44,289 nucleotides of DNA from a bacterium BMS3Abin01 (GTDB lineage: Bacteria > Actinomycetota > Thermoleophilia > BMS3ABIN01), in contig BDUA01000048.1 in NCBI GenBank assembly GCA_002897715.1, positions 1-44,289 on the forward strand, read 5' to 3'. This document shows, piece by piece, positions 23,680 through 31,498 of the stretch; the first letter of the stretch is position 1, and every line of letters begins with the position of its first letter. A model generated the notes under the pieces. The model ran no database searches, had not been told where the DNA came from, and saw only the letters and a program-made list of their open reading frames with translations. Position numbers and translations under genes: made by a program.

Positions 23680-24803
23680 CCACGGGCATGGAGGCGCTCA
23701 CCCAGGGCGGCCAGCCTGGATTCATCCATAAAACCGTTGCCGCCGCCGGCAATCCGCCGGCCGTCGACCATGATGACCAGGGAGCGGGGGTGGCGCTGGA
23801 AGAACGCGCTCCGGTGGATATGGGCATAGTCCCGGTGGCTGGCAAGCAGCAGCACCGGCATGGCATGGGACCAGGGGAGGCCGTCTTCAAGCTCCAGGGG
23901 CCGGCTCCCATCGGCCTGGATGCCGGAGAGCCAGAGCATAGCCGCTCCGGTGTCGTATCCCAGCTTCCTGCCGGCCGCGTCCGCGGGCGAATGACCCAGG
24001 CCGAACCGGTGGCCATGCTCCTCCTCGCGTTTGAGCAGCGATGTCGTGGTATTCACCAGGACCTCGAAAACTTCTTCACCCGCGTCACCTGTACCCCGAA
24101 AATTATCGACGATGAAGACCGGCGTGACCATCGTCTGGCGCGCGTATTCCACTACGGCCAGGCGGTTGCTGCGGGCCGTGGTCCGCCAATGGATCGACCG
24201 TGGGCTGTCTTCCGGGCGGTAGTCCCTCACACCCAGGTAGTCGCCGGCGGAGCACCGGCTGGGGCTGGTGCTGGAAGCGGCATGGCCCGTTTCCCGGCGA
24301 TCACCGTTCCAGTCGCCGGCGAGGCGCTGCCAGGCCGGATACACGGTCAGGGGGCTGGCGACGGCATAGCTGCGGCGTGAGCGTACCAGCCCCAGCGGCG
24401 CGCTGCTGGCCAGCAGCGCCGTGCCGCCGGGGTATACTCCCCGCTTGAGCCCGCTGAAGCGGGTCTCCAGCCGGCAGGTTTCCCTCCCCCTGACGGTGGG
24501 TACGAAGAGACGCTGTCTGCCTCCCCCCAGACTGCAGTCGAGACTGAGGAAAAAACGGGGCAAACGTGAACGGTTTCTGATAAACAGGGTTGCGTTGACA
24601 GTACCGCCGGAACCCGCCTCTCCGGGTGAGAACAGTTCCAGTTCCAGATTGCGGGTGTTGGCGCGGCTGAGGATGAGGGATGCCAGCGGAAAGGCGATCA
24701 GCAGGGCCGCCAGGAGATAGAGCCAGCCGGAGCCGATGTTCCAGGCGATGAGGTACATCACCAGGGCGCCTGTAAGCCAGAAGATCGTCTTGCGGGTAGG
24801 CAT
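23619..24803 (-). CDS. DUF58 protein (vWA-like), MoxR partner
   Basis: 394 residues. Two N-terminal membrane segments (about 7-45), a beta-rich stretch, and the DUF58 signature YLGVRDYRPEDSPRSIHWRT followed by VVEYARQ. A degenerate von Willebrand A-like domain with VFIVDN occupies the C-terminal half. DUF58 proteins are the usual partners of MoxR ATPases; the MoxR-DUF58-transglutaminase trio is widespread but its biochemical role is unsettled. It starts 18 nt after the moxR stop and overlaps the transglutaminase gene, a tight operon. Confidence 0.92.
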   Translation of the reverse strand: MPTRKTIFWLTGALVMYLIAWNIGSGWLYLLAALLIAFPLASLILSRANTRNLELELFSPGEAGSGGTVNATLFIRNRSRLPRFFLSLDCSLGGGRQRLFVPTVRGRETCRLETRFSGLKRGVYPGGTALLASSAPLGLVRSRRSYAVASPLTVYPAWQRLAGDWNGDRRETGHAASSTSPSRCSAGDYLGVRDYRPEDSPRSIHWRTTARSNRLAVVEYARQTMVTPVFIVDNFRGTGDAGEEVFEVLVNTTTSLLKREEEHGHRFGLGHSPADAAGRKLGYDTGAAMLWLSGIQADGSRPLELEDGLPWSHAMPVLLLASHRDYAHIHRSAFFQRHPRSLVIMVDGRRIAGGGNGFMDESRLAALGERLHARGCRFLTIETGEDLRPCLEPL

Positions 24804-24821
24804 GGCAACCTGTCCGGCTGC

Positions 24822-25823
24822 CTAGACCGGCACCCTGGTGGAGTCGATGATCGCCGCGATCAGTTCCGCGGCTTCACCGTTGTTCCGGGTCGAGCTTCTC
24901 CTGAGTACCAGGCGATGGGACAGCACCGGCCTGGCGGCGGCCTGTACGTCGTCGGGGGTGACAAAGGTGCGTCCGTTGACGAAAGCCAGGCTCTGACAGG
25001 TATGAACCAGCGCCACACTGGCCCGCGGTGAAGCGCCCAGGGTGATCTCGTCGCTGGAACGGGTAGCCTCGACGATATCCATGATATAGGCGAGAACGGT
25101 TTCAGACACCTTGATCTGCCGGACCGCGGTCTGCAGCTGTACGATCTGGTGGATATCGACCACCGGCTGAAGGTGCTCCAGTGGGTGAACCATCAGCTGA
25201 TCCCGTATCATCTTCTCCTCACTCAGCCTGTTCGGCAGGCCCAGGGATATGGAGATAAGGAAACGGTCGGTCTGTCCTTCGGGCAGCGGGAACGTTCCAT
25301 GCAGTTCATGGGGGTTCTGGGTGGCGATGACGAAGAACGGCGACGGCAGCTGGTGGGTGTCGTTATCGATGGTTACCTGTTGCTCCCCCATGGCCTCCAG
25401 CAGCGCCGACTGTGTCCTGGGGCTGGTGCGGTTTATCTCGTCCGCCAGCACGATATTGGCGAACAGCGGACCGGGAGACCAGTAGAATCGCTCGTTCCTG
25501 GGCGAATAGATGGAGCTGCCGGTGATATCCGACGGCAGCAGGTCGGGAGTGAACTGGATCCGGGAATAGCTGGCGTTGATGGACCTGGCGATGCATTTGG
25601 CCAGGGTGGTCTTGCCGACGCCGGGGATATCCTCCAGCAGGATGTGACCGCGGCTGATCATGGCGGCCAGCACCATCTGAATCACATCATCCTTACCGAT
25701 GATGACCCGGCTGATATTCTTCTTGAGCAGGGCAAAGGTGCCGGCGAGCTCTTCCAGCTTCCCGGAATGGCCGGCCGTGACCGGTTCGCGGGTAAGGCCG
25801 GACAGACGCCGTCTATTGTTCAT
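24822..25823 (-). CDS. MoxR-family AAA+ ATPase
   Basis: 333 residues. Walker A GVGKTT (68-73) inside LLEDIPGVGKTTLAK, Walker B VLADEINR (125-132), the sensor-1 region VIATQNPHE, and a C-terminal helical lid (SPRASVALVHTCQSLAF). It is thought to act as a chaperone-like ATPase assembling or activating vWA-containing partners such as the adjacent DUF58 protein. First gene of the leftward cluster, diverging from tldD across a 230-nt gap. Confidence 0.95.
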   Translation of the reverse strand: MNNRRRLSGLTREPVTAGHSGKLEELAGTFALLKKNISRVIIGKDDVIQMVLAAMISRGHILLEDIPGVGKTTLAKCIARSINASYSRIQFTPDLLPSDITGSSIYSPRNERFYWSPGPLFANIVLADEINRTSPRTQSALLEAMGEQQVTIDNDTHQLPSPFFVIATQNPHELHGTFPLPEGQTDRFLISISLGLPNRLSEEKMIRDQLMVHPLEHLQPVVDIHQIVQLQTAVRQIKVSETVLAYIMDIVEATRSSDEITLGASPRASVALVHTCQSLAFVNGRTFVTPDDVQAAARPVLSHRLVLRRSSTRNNGEAAELIAAIIDSTRVPV

Positions 25824-25925
25824 GATAGGTCCAGGAAGAATACTGTCATGTCACCCTTGTGGTCCGCCTCGTGGTTCGCCTTAATAAGGGCATTGTTCAG
25901 CCCGAACGCTTCTTATCCCTTATCG

Positions 25926-25956
25926 ACAGGTGACCCGCAGGCATTTAGTCGCCTGT
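25926..25956. other. Inverted repeat in the moxR-tldD intergenic region
   Basis: ACAGGTGAC (25926-25934) can pair with GTCGCCTGT (25948-25956), 9 bp with one G-T pair, around a 13-nt loop. It may be an operator serving both divergent genes or a leader structure of moxR. No known riboswitch consensus fits. Confidence 0.3.
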
Positions 25957-25991
25957 GGTTCGTGACCGCTACGTTTATCGGCACGGCCTCT

Positions 25992-26000
25992 TGGTATAAG
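25992..26000 (+). promoter_or_regulatory. Extended -10 promoter of tldD-tldE
   Basis: TG-G-TATAAG (25992-26000) is an extended -10 with 5 of 6 consensus positions; no good -35 is seen. The start would fall near 26007, leaving about 47 nt to the TTG start of tldD. Confidence 0.48.
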
Positions 26001-26053
26001 ATAAGCGGATTGACGGCTGCCGGCCGGAAGGGACCGAGCTACAGGAGGCATGC

Positions 26054-27439
26054 TTGCTGCTGGAAAAGCGAATGGTGGAGAGGGTTATAGCCCTGGCTCT
26101 GGATAAGGGTGCGGATTTCGCAGAAGTATACGCCGAACGGCGGGTGTCGACGGCTCTGAGTCTGGAGGACGGCAAGCTGGAGAAGAGCTCCAGCGGGCTG
26201 GACCTCGGTGCCTCGGTAAGGGCGATAAAGGACCGGAGCACGTCTTTTGTCTCGACGGACAGCCTGGAAGAGGAGCCTTTGCTGGAAGCCGCCCGCCTGG
26301 CGGGCGAGGGGGCCGCTGACGGCGGCGGTCGTGCTCATGCCCTGGGCGGCGGGGAAGTGATAGCCAGACATTTCATCCGGGTTCCACCGGCATCGGTGGC
26401 CGCCGCCGCCAAAGTGGAACTGCTAACTGCCGCTGACGGGGCGGCGCGCGCCGTGGGCACAGAGATAATCCAGGCAACAATCGGTTATAACGACACCTGC
26501 AGCGAGGTGATGGTAGCCAATTCCGATGGATGCTTTGTCACGGAAGAGAGGACGAGGGTGCGCCTGGTGGCCCGGGTGGTCGCTGTCCGTGAAGGGTTGA
26601 TGCAGACGGGATACGACAGCGTGGGAGCTCACAAGGGAATGGAGCTGTTCCGGGAGCAGGACCCGTCGGCGGTGGGCGAGACAGCGGCGAAGAAAGCGCT
26701 GACCATGCTGGATTCCCGGCCCGCACCCAGCGGCAAGATGGCCGTGGTCATGCATCGCGGCTTCGGCGGTGTTCTGTTTCATGAAGCGTGCGGGCATGGA
26801 CTTGAGGCGGACGCTGTGGAGAAGGGGGCCAGCGTTTTTGCGGACAAGATCGGCGAGAGGGTCGCCTCGGAGCTGGTGACGCTGGTGGATGACGGCAGTA
26901 TCGTCGGCGAGTGGGGTTCCAACGCCATCGACGACGAGGGTGTACCCACCGGACGCAATGTGCTCATCGAGGCCGGTATCCTGCGGGGGTACATGTACGA
27001 CCGTCTGCGGGCCCGCAACGCCGGGGTGGAGTCCACCGGCAACGGACGGCGCCAGTCCTTCCGGCATCCGCCCATTCCCAGAATGACCAATACCTTTATC
27101 CTCGATGGTGCAAGCAGTGTCCCGGAGGTTTTCGCATCGACGGACAGTGGTTTCTATGCCAAGACTCTCTCCGGAGGCCAGGTCGACCCGGCGACGGGGG
27201 ACTTTGTCTTCGGCGTCTCCGAGGGCTACATGATCGAGGCCGGGCGGGTCACCTATCCCCTGCGGGGGGCGACTCTCATCGGCAACGGTCCGGCCGTACT
27301 GAAGAACGTGGACATGGTGGCGGACGATTTCGAGATGAACATCGGCGTTTGCGGCAAGGATGGGCAGGGCGTGCCGGCCGGCAGCGGCCAGCCGACCCTG
27401 CGTATCCTCGACCTTACCGTCGGCGGCACGGAGGTTTGA
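26054..27439 (+). CDS. tldD: TldD-type zinc metalloprotease subunit
   Basis: 461 residues. With TldE/PmbA it forms a heterodimeric protease that degrades unfolded or modified peptides and matures some ribosomal peptides (microcin B17, in other bacteria). The HExxxH zinc motif HEACGH is at 243-248, followed by the family's ERVASELVTLVDDGS and STGNGRRQSF stretches. TTG 26054 is used, with AGGAGG at 26043-26048; the in-frame ATG 26072 is an alternative, while the ATG at 26050 is out of frame. Its partner gene starts 7 nt after the stop. No obvious precursor-peptide gene lies nearby. Confidence 0.95.
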   Translation: MLLEKRMVERVIALALDKGADFAEVYAERRVSTALSLEDGKLEKSSSGLDLGASVRAIKDRSTSFVSTDSLEEEPLLEAARLAGEGAADGGGRAHALGGGEVIARHFIRVPPASVAAAAKVELLTAADGAARAVGTEIIQATIGYNDTCSEVMVANSDGCFVTEERTRVRLVARVVAVREGLMQTGYDSVGAHKGMELFREQDPSAVGETAAKKALTMLDSRPAPSGKMAVVMHRGFGGVLFHEACGHGLEADAVEKGASVFADKIGERVASELVTLVDDGSIVGEWGSNAIDDEGVPTGRNVLIEAGILRGYMYDRLRARNAGVESTGNGRRQSFRHPPIPRMTNTFILDGASSVPEVFASTDSGFYAKTLSGGQVDPATGDFVFGVSEGYMIEAGRVTYPLRGATLIGNGPAVLKNVDMVADDFEMNIGVCGKDGQGVPAGSGQPTLRILDLTVGGTEV

Positions 27440-27446
27440 AGGCCAT

Positions 27447-28790
27447 ATGCTTGATATAGCCAACAAGGTGCTGGAGTACGCTTCAGGCCGGGAAGTGGAG
27501 CAGGCCGAGGCCTATGTGTCACGCTCCCGTTCTACCAGTATCAGGGTTTACCGGCGGGAAGTGGATGAACTGTTGAGCAACTCCGGCAGCGGCGTCGGTA
27601 TACGGGTCATTTCCGGTGGTTCGGCCGGCTATGCCTACACCTCGGACCTTTCCGACGAAGGCCTGGCCCGTGCCGCCGCCGAGGCGATAGATAACGCCGC
27701 GGTAACCGCTCCCGACGAATTCACCGGACTGCCGTCACCGGCGACGGAATTCGCCGGGCTGGATCTGTATAACGATAAGCTGCAGCAGACACCTGTAGGG
27801 GAGAAGATCGAGTTGGCGAGATCGGTGGAGGCTGCCGCCCTGGATTATGACCGGCGCGTGGCCCAGGTGGAGCAGGCGGCCTACAGCGAATCGCAGGCAG
27901 AGGTCGCCATCGCCAACACCCTGGGGTTCGCCCGCTCATACCGGGAGACCAGTTGCTACGCCTTCACCATGGCGATAGCTCTCCAGGACGGCGAAATGCA
28001 GACGGGTGTTTCCTTTACTACGGGACGGGAGCCCGGACAACTGGACGGCCGGGCTTGTGGCCGCGAGGCAGCCGCGAAGGCGGTATCGCTCCTGGGGGCC
28101 AGCCAATGTGAAAGTATGACCTGCCCTGTAGTCATGGACCCCTTTGTGACCGCCGGCTTGATCGGGGTCATCGGCTCGGCGCTGACGGGGGAATCGGTAC
28201 AGAAACAGAGGTCCCTGTTTGCCGGTCTGGAGAGCCGGCAGGTCGCCGGTACCGGTTTCTCGCTGGTTGATGACGGTATTCACCCCGAAGGCCTCGCCTC
28301 GGCACCCTTCGATGGCGAAGGCGTGCCCACTCAGCAGACGCCTCTGATAAAAAACGGTGTTTTGCAGGGTTTTCTTTATGATACCTACTCGGGACGTAAG
28401 GATGGGTGTGCTTCCACCGGCAACGGCATCCGGGGGTCCTACAGCGCCATACCCCACGTAGGGCCGAACAATCTGCGCGTCCAGGGCGGCGAGGGTTCCC
28501 GGGATGATATCATCGCTTCGGTGGAGAAGGGTTTCTTCGTCAGCGAGGTCAGCGGTATCCATTCCGGCGCCAACGCCGTATCCGGGGATTTTTCGGTGGG
28601 GGCGGCGGGGCATTTGATAGAAAGTGGAAAGTTGACAGTCCCTGTAAGGGAAGTCACGATTGCCGGTGATATACTGTCCATGTTGAAGGCGATAGAGACC
28701 GTGGGTGACGACTGCCGCTGGATTCCTTTCGGTGGCAGCATCCATGCTCCGACCGTGCTGGTGGGTAAGATGACGGTCAGCGGCAGATGA
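27447..28790 (+). CDS. pmbA: TldE/PmbA-type metalloprotease partner subunit
   Basis: 447 residues from ATG 27447; the frame is open upstream into tldD but that part is not family-like. It aligns in layout with TldD (N-terminal RVYRREVDELLSNSGSGVGIRVI, central VVMDPFVTAGLIGVIGSALTGESVQKQRS, C-terminal GIHSGANAVSGDFSVGAAG) but lacks HExxxH, as expected for the TldE subunit that completes the active chamber. Translationally close to tldD. A weak hairpin, GGAAAA 28793-28798 with TTTTCC 28805-28810, lies just after the stop and may end the transcript. Confidence 0.94.
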   Translation: MLDIANKVLEYASGREVEQAEAYVSRSRSTSIRVYRREVDELLSNSGSGVGIRVISGGSAGYAYTSDLSDEGLARAAAEAIDNAAVTAPDEFTGLPSPATEFAGLDLYNDKLQQTPVGEKIELARSVEAAALDYDRRVAQVEQAAYSESQAEVAIANTLGFARSYRETSCYAFTMAIALQDGEMQTGVSFTTGREPGQLDGRACGREAAAKAVSLLGASQCESMTCPVVMDPFVTAGLIGVIGSALTGESVQKQRSLFAGLESRQVAGTGFSLVDDGIHPEGLASAPFDGEGVPTQQTPLIKNGVLQGFLYDTYSGRKDGCASTGNGIRGSYSAIPHVGPNNLRVQGGEGSRDDIIASVEKGFFVSEVSGIHSGANAVSGDFSVGAAGHLIESGKLTVPVREVTIAGDILSMLKAIETVGDDCRWIPFGGSIHAPTVLVGKMTVSGR

Positions 28791-28812
28791 AGGGAAAATA
28801 GCTGTTTTCCGC

Positions 28813-28839
28813 TTGTAATGGGCAATATCGTCTGATAGT
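28813..28839 (+). promoter_or_regulatory. Candidate promoter of the HU gene
   Basis: TTGTAA (28813-28818) and GATAGT (28834-28839) with a 15-nt spacer; same pattern as ahead of the roadblock gene. Leader would be about 40 nt. Confidence 0.3.
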
Positions 28840-28886
28840 GTGCAACCGCCAGCTTCTGAAACCCTTAATGATCAGGAGGTATGGAA

Positions 28887-29159
28887 GTGGGAAAATCCGA
28901 GTTTATAAGTGCCGTGGCCGACAAGGCAGACCTGAACAAGACACAGGCTGCTGCAGCAGTTGACGCGTTCATCGAGACCGTTACCGAAGCGCTGCAGAGA
29001 GGTGAAGATGTACAGTTCACCGGGTTTGGCAAGTTCAGCGTTCAGCAGAGATCGGCGAGGACCGGCATCAACCCGCAGACCAAGGAAAAGATTCAGATAG
29101 CTGCCAGCACGGTGCCCAAGTTCAGCGCCGGCAGCCAGCTCAAGAAGGCCGTCAAATAG
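28887..29159 (+). CDS. HU-family DNA-binding protein
   Basis: 90 residues from GTG 28887. The ATG at 28881 lies only one base after AGGAGG (28874-28879), too close for initiation, whereas the GTG is 7 nt away and gives MGKSEFISAVADKA, the usual HU N-terminus. The protein has the helical dimerisation half, then FTGFGKFSVQQR and the beta-arm with ARTGINPQTKEKIQI, and the ending VPKFSAGSQLKKAVK. No Lys/Ala-rich C-terminal tail of the mycobacterial type is present. It is a single-gene unit ended by a strong terminator. Nucleoid architecture is the expected role. Confidence 0.97.
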   Translation: MGKSEFISAVADKADLNKTQAAAAVDAFIETVTEALQRGEDVQFTGFGKFSVQQRSARTGINPQTKEKIQIAASTVPKFSAGSQLKKAVK

Positions 29160-29187
29160 GCAGGCCGTAACCATAGCGTAATTACCG

Positions 29188-29220
29188 GGCCGCAGGCGAA
29201 AATCTGCGGCCTGTTCTTTT
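29188..29220 (+). terminator. Rho-independent terminator of the HU gene
   Basis: GGCCGCAG (29188-29195) pairs exactly with CTGCGGCC (29204-29211) around an 8-nt loop, followed by TGTTCTTTT. One of the few canonical U-tract terminators in the window, 28 nt after the stop. Confidence 0.85.
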
Positions 29221-29324
29221 CCCGGGCGGTATAACCGTACGCCGGTGCAGGATAACCGGGGATAACGGCTAAAAAGTTAGGTGTGCGGTGCTTGTTCATC
29301 GGGTCTTAATGGCCCGGGAAAGGG

Positions 29325-29330
29325 TATAAT
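29325..29330 (+). promoter_or_regulatory. Perfect -10 hexamer at the start of the DUF2752 gene
   Basis: TATAAT at 29325-29330 overlaps the putative TTG start; no -35 at the right distance. If it is a promoter, translation must start further in, at ATG 29405. If AAAGGG at 29319-29324 is the ribosome site, TTG 29330 is the start. Confidence 0.3.
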
Positions 29331-29878
29331 TGGCTTTTAACCAGGAAGCACTGGGAAAGAATCATCCTGACAGGTACGATCCTCCGCCGCCGGCGGGTCC
29401 GGCAATGTCTGTCGAACGGCCGTTCCAGCTATCCGTCAGGAAGGCGGACTGGCGGCAGCTGGCGGTGGTGGAACTGCCGCTGCTGGCACTGCTGGCCATG
29501 CTGTTTGCTGTGACCTTCCTGTTCACTCCGGGCCTGAAGATGTCTCTTCTGGGGCTGGACATCCCGAATGTCGTACTTTGCCCGGTGCTGGCGCTTACCG
29601 GGGTACCATGCCTCATGTGCGGTATCACCCGCTCGTTCCTGTCCATGGGGGGCGGGGATATCACCGGCGCTTTCGTGTTCCATCCACTGGGTCCGGTTTT
29701 CTACCTGATGCTGGCGGGGCTGTTCCTGGTAACTCTCTTTTCAATTGTGACCCGAAAGCAGTTCCGGGTCTCGTTAAGTCGCGGGCTACGGCGAAACCTG
29801 ATATGGGGCGGAACCGCGATCATCCTGGCGGCCTGGCTGGTTAAGGTGGTGATCTGGTACCAGGTAGGGCTTCTGTAG
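29330..29878 (+). CDS. DUF2752 membrane protein
   Basis: Up to 182 residues. After a polar N-terminus of about 45 residues come three or four membrane helices. The DUF2752 signature is clear: CPVLALTGVPCLMCGITRSF, with the paired cysteines and TRSF, then a GGGDITGAFVFHPLGPVF segment. The family's function is unknown; members often sit beside other small membrane proteins, as here. The start is uncertain (TTG 29330 or ATG 29405). GGAGG follows the stop and leads towards the DUF4234 gene. Confidence 0.85.
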   Translation: MAFNQEALGKNHPDRYDPPPPAGPAMSVERPFQLSVRKADWRQLAVVELPLLALLAMLFAVTFLFTPGLKMSLLGLDIPNVVLCPVLALTGVPCLMCGITRSFLSMGGGDITGAFVFHPLGPVFYLMLAGLFLVTLFSIVTRKQFRVSLSRGLRRNLIWGGTAIILAAWLVKVVIWYQVGLL

Positions 29879-29934
29879 GCGGAGGTTTCTATTAATGGGA
29901 CGAATCCTGCAAAGGCGGGGAAAGGAGGCGAATG

Positions 29935-30585
29935 ATGGACAGTATGATGGCCCTTGACGTCGATTTGCGTCAAAGGGAGGCTACGGACTGGCAGACAACG
30001 TTTATCTCGGCCTTCCTGCTTACGATTATCACCTGCGGCATCTACGGCATATATATCCTGTATAAACTGATGGATCGCCGGCTGCAGCACTTCGAGCGTC
30101 TGGTCTCGCTCCGGGAGCACCTGATAGAGGTACTCAGGGAGAAGGCGGCGGCGGCGGGCAAGACGGCTGAAGTGGAGGAGGACCTTTCGCAGCTGGAAGG
30201 GCTGCACCTGGAGGCTACCGCCCGGGACCGCGCCGGCGAGAAGTCACCGGTGCTGTGGCTGGTGCTTACCATCGTCTTCAGCCTGGTCGTTTATTATATC
30301 TATTACTTCCTCAATGATGATTTCCGGGCGCACGAGGCCAATGAACAGCAGTTCATGGCCAAGGCCAGCGATATCATGACCAAGCTGGGGATCGTCCAGC
30401 AACCCATCACCCCCAGCATGGTAGTGCCTGAGCGGACCTTCGTGAAGTACCTGCTGCTGACCATATTCACCTGTGGTATCTACGGTATCTACTGGTGGTA
30501 CACACTGATCACCGATCCGAACCTGCATTTCGATAATCATGCGACCTGGGAGACGCAGCTGTCGACGGCGCTTTCCAGCAGCTGA
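29935..30585 (+). CDS. DUF4234-like membrane protein with internal duplication
   Basis: 216 residues from ATG 29935 (AAAGGAGG at 29921-29928 favours it over ATG 29932). The DUF4234 motif occurs twice: FLLTIITCGIYGIYILYK near residue 27 and LLLTIFTCGIYGIYWWYTL near residue 175. Between them lie a charged helical region (HFERLVSLREHLIEVLREK) and another membrane segment (LWLVLTIVFSLVVYYIYYF). The duplication gives a roughly symmetric protein with both ends in the membrane. Function unknown. It lies 56 nt after the DUF2752 gene. Confidence 0.8.
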   Translation: MDSMMALDVDLRQREATDWQTTFISAFLLTIITCGIYGIYILYKLMDRRLQHFERLVSLREHLIEVLREKAAAAGKTAEVEEDLSQLEGLHLEATARDRAGEKSPVLWLVLTIVFSLVVYYIYYFLNDDFRAHEANEQQFMAKASDIMTKLGIVQQPITPSMVVPERTFVKYLLLTIFTCGIYGIYWWYTLITDPNLHFDNHATWETQLSTALSSS

Positions 30586-30621
30586 CCGAGCATGGAGCTC
30601 AAGCAATAAAGGAGGAGTGCT

Positions 30622-30905
30622 ATGGAGGGAGCAATACCTCAGCCGGAAAAAACCAGCGGCATGGCCACCGCCGCCCTGGTGCTTCCATCGTGGGCATCTT
30701 CTGTTGCGGCGTTGCTTCGGTCGTCGGCCTGATATTGGGAATCGTGGAGCTGGGCAGGATCAATCGGGGTGAATCATCGGAGAAGGGCAGGGGCTTTGCC
30801 AAGGCGGCCATCATCATCGGTGCCATAGCGGTAACTCTGGGAGTGATTGTGAACATCATCCTGGCTATTACCGGAAACTGGTCGTTCTATATAACGACAT
30901 CCTGA
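30622..30905 (+). pseudogene. DUF4190 membrane protein, frameshifted
   Basis: A good ribosome site (AAAGGAGG, 30608-30615) precedes ATG 30622, whose frame reads MEGAIPQPEKTSGMATAALV and then runs off into an unrelated stretch ending at TGA 30730. The rest of a DUF4190 protein, ASIVGIFCCGVASVVGLILG through GNWSFYITTS, continues in another frame to TGA 30903-30905. The break falls at about 30679-30683 and residues usually present after ALVLG are missing, consistent with a small deletion (7 nt would fit, between GCT repeats). It could be a true pseudogene, a sequencing error, or a GTG 30690 start without a ribosome site. The intact paralogue is at 31053. Confidence 0.72.
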
Positions 30906-30953
30906 TTCGGCCGCCGTCAGAGGCTGCCGAACAGATATGGTGATGTTTCGCCG

Positions 30954-30994
30954 AGGCACGGCGGCGGGGGGCTTTCAGCCCCGCCGCCGTGCCT
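30954..30994. terminator. Perfect 16-bp GC-rich inverted repeat
   Basis: AGGCACGGCGGCGGGG (30954-30969) is exactly complementary to 30979-30994, with a 9-nt loop. It lies between the two DUF4190 genes. There is no U-tract, as with the hairpin at 571-604, so it may be a non-canonical terminator or an mRNA-stabilising structure. Confidence 0.45.
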
Positions 30995-31052
30995 GCTGCG
31001 TCCCGCAAGCCATGTGGATGCGGGGAGGGAAGACTACGGACAGGCGGCTGAC

Positions 31053-31469
31053 ATGAACTGCACATATCACCCGGACAAGGAGGCTGCCGGCGTCTGCAGC
31101 AGCTGCGGCAGGCCCTTCTGCCGCGCCTGCATGGTCGAATCGGCCGGCAAGTCTTATTGCCGACCCTGCGCTGCCACGGCTATAGGCCAGAACCGGCAGG
31201 GTGCGAGCGACATGGCCGTGGGCGCCATCATCCTGTCGGCGGCCAGCATAGGCCTATGCGGCTTCACCGCGATTCCCGGGATGATCCTCGGTTTTATCGA
31301 GCTGGGGAGGATCAAGCGAGGCGAATCGCCGGAGGCGGGCCGGGGCATGGCCAAGGCTGCGGCCATCATCGGGGTAGTGATGACCGCTCTTATGATGCTG
31401 GCGATTCTAGCCACAGTTATCATCACCATCATAGGTATTGTTATCGCCATGCTGACCGCGGGATCATAG
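31053..31469 (+). CDS. B-box zinc finger + DUF4190 membrane protein
   Basis: 138 residues from ATG 31053 (a GTG at 31014 in frame is possible; neither has a strong ribosome site). The N-terminal 40 residues carry a B-box-like zinc finger, CTYHPDKEAAGVCSSCGRPF-CRAC with CRPC, and the rest is a two-helix DUF4190 domain. The helices flank FIELGRIKRGESPEAGRGMAKA, nearly identical in pattern to the frameshifted gene upstream. B-box plus small membrane domain is a common bacterial arrangement of unknown role. The stop is only 29 nt before rpe. Confidence 0.85.
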   Translation: MNCTYHPDKEAAGVCSSCGRPFCRACMVESAGKSYCRPCAATAIGQNRQGASDMAVGAIILSAASIGLCGFTAIPGMILGFIELGRIKRGESPEAGRGMAKAAAIIGVVMTALMMLAILATVIITIIGIVIAMLTAGS

Positions 31470-31482
31470 ATGTATGAGTTTG

Positions 31483-31491
31483 TGCTAGAAT
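31483..31491 (+). promoter_or_regulatory. Extended -10 promoter giving a probably leaderless rpe transcript
   Basis: TG-C-TAGAAT (31483-31491) ends 7 nt before GTG 31499. A transcript from it would begin at or next to the start codon, and no Shine-Dalgarno is present, both as expected for a leaderless message. Confidence 0.5.
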
Positions 31492-31498
31492 CTCCCCC

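Noticed and set aside
29895-29957. 20-codon frame with GGAGGT ribosome site overlapping the DUF4234 start
   Set aside because: Too short and without composition or context to support it; the GGAGGT may just be chance in a GC-rich gap.
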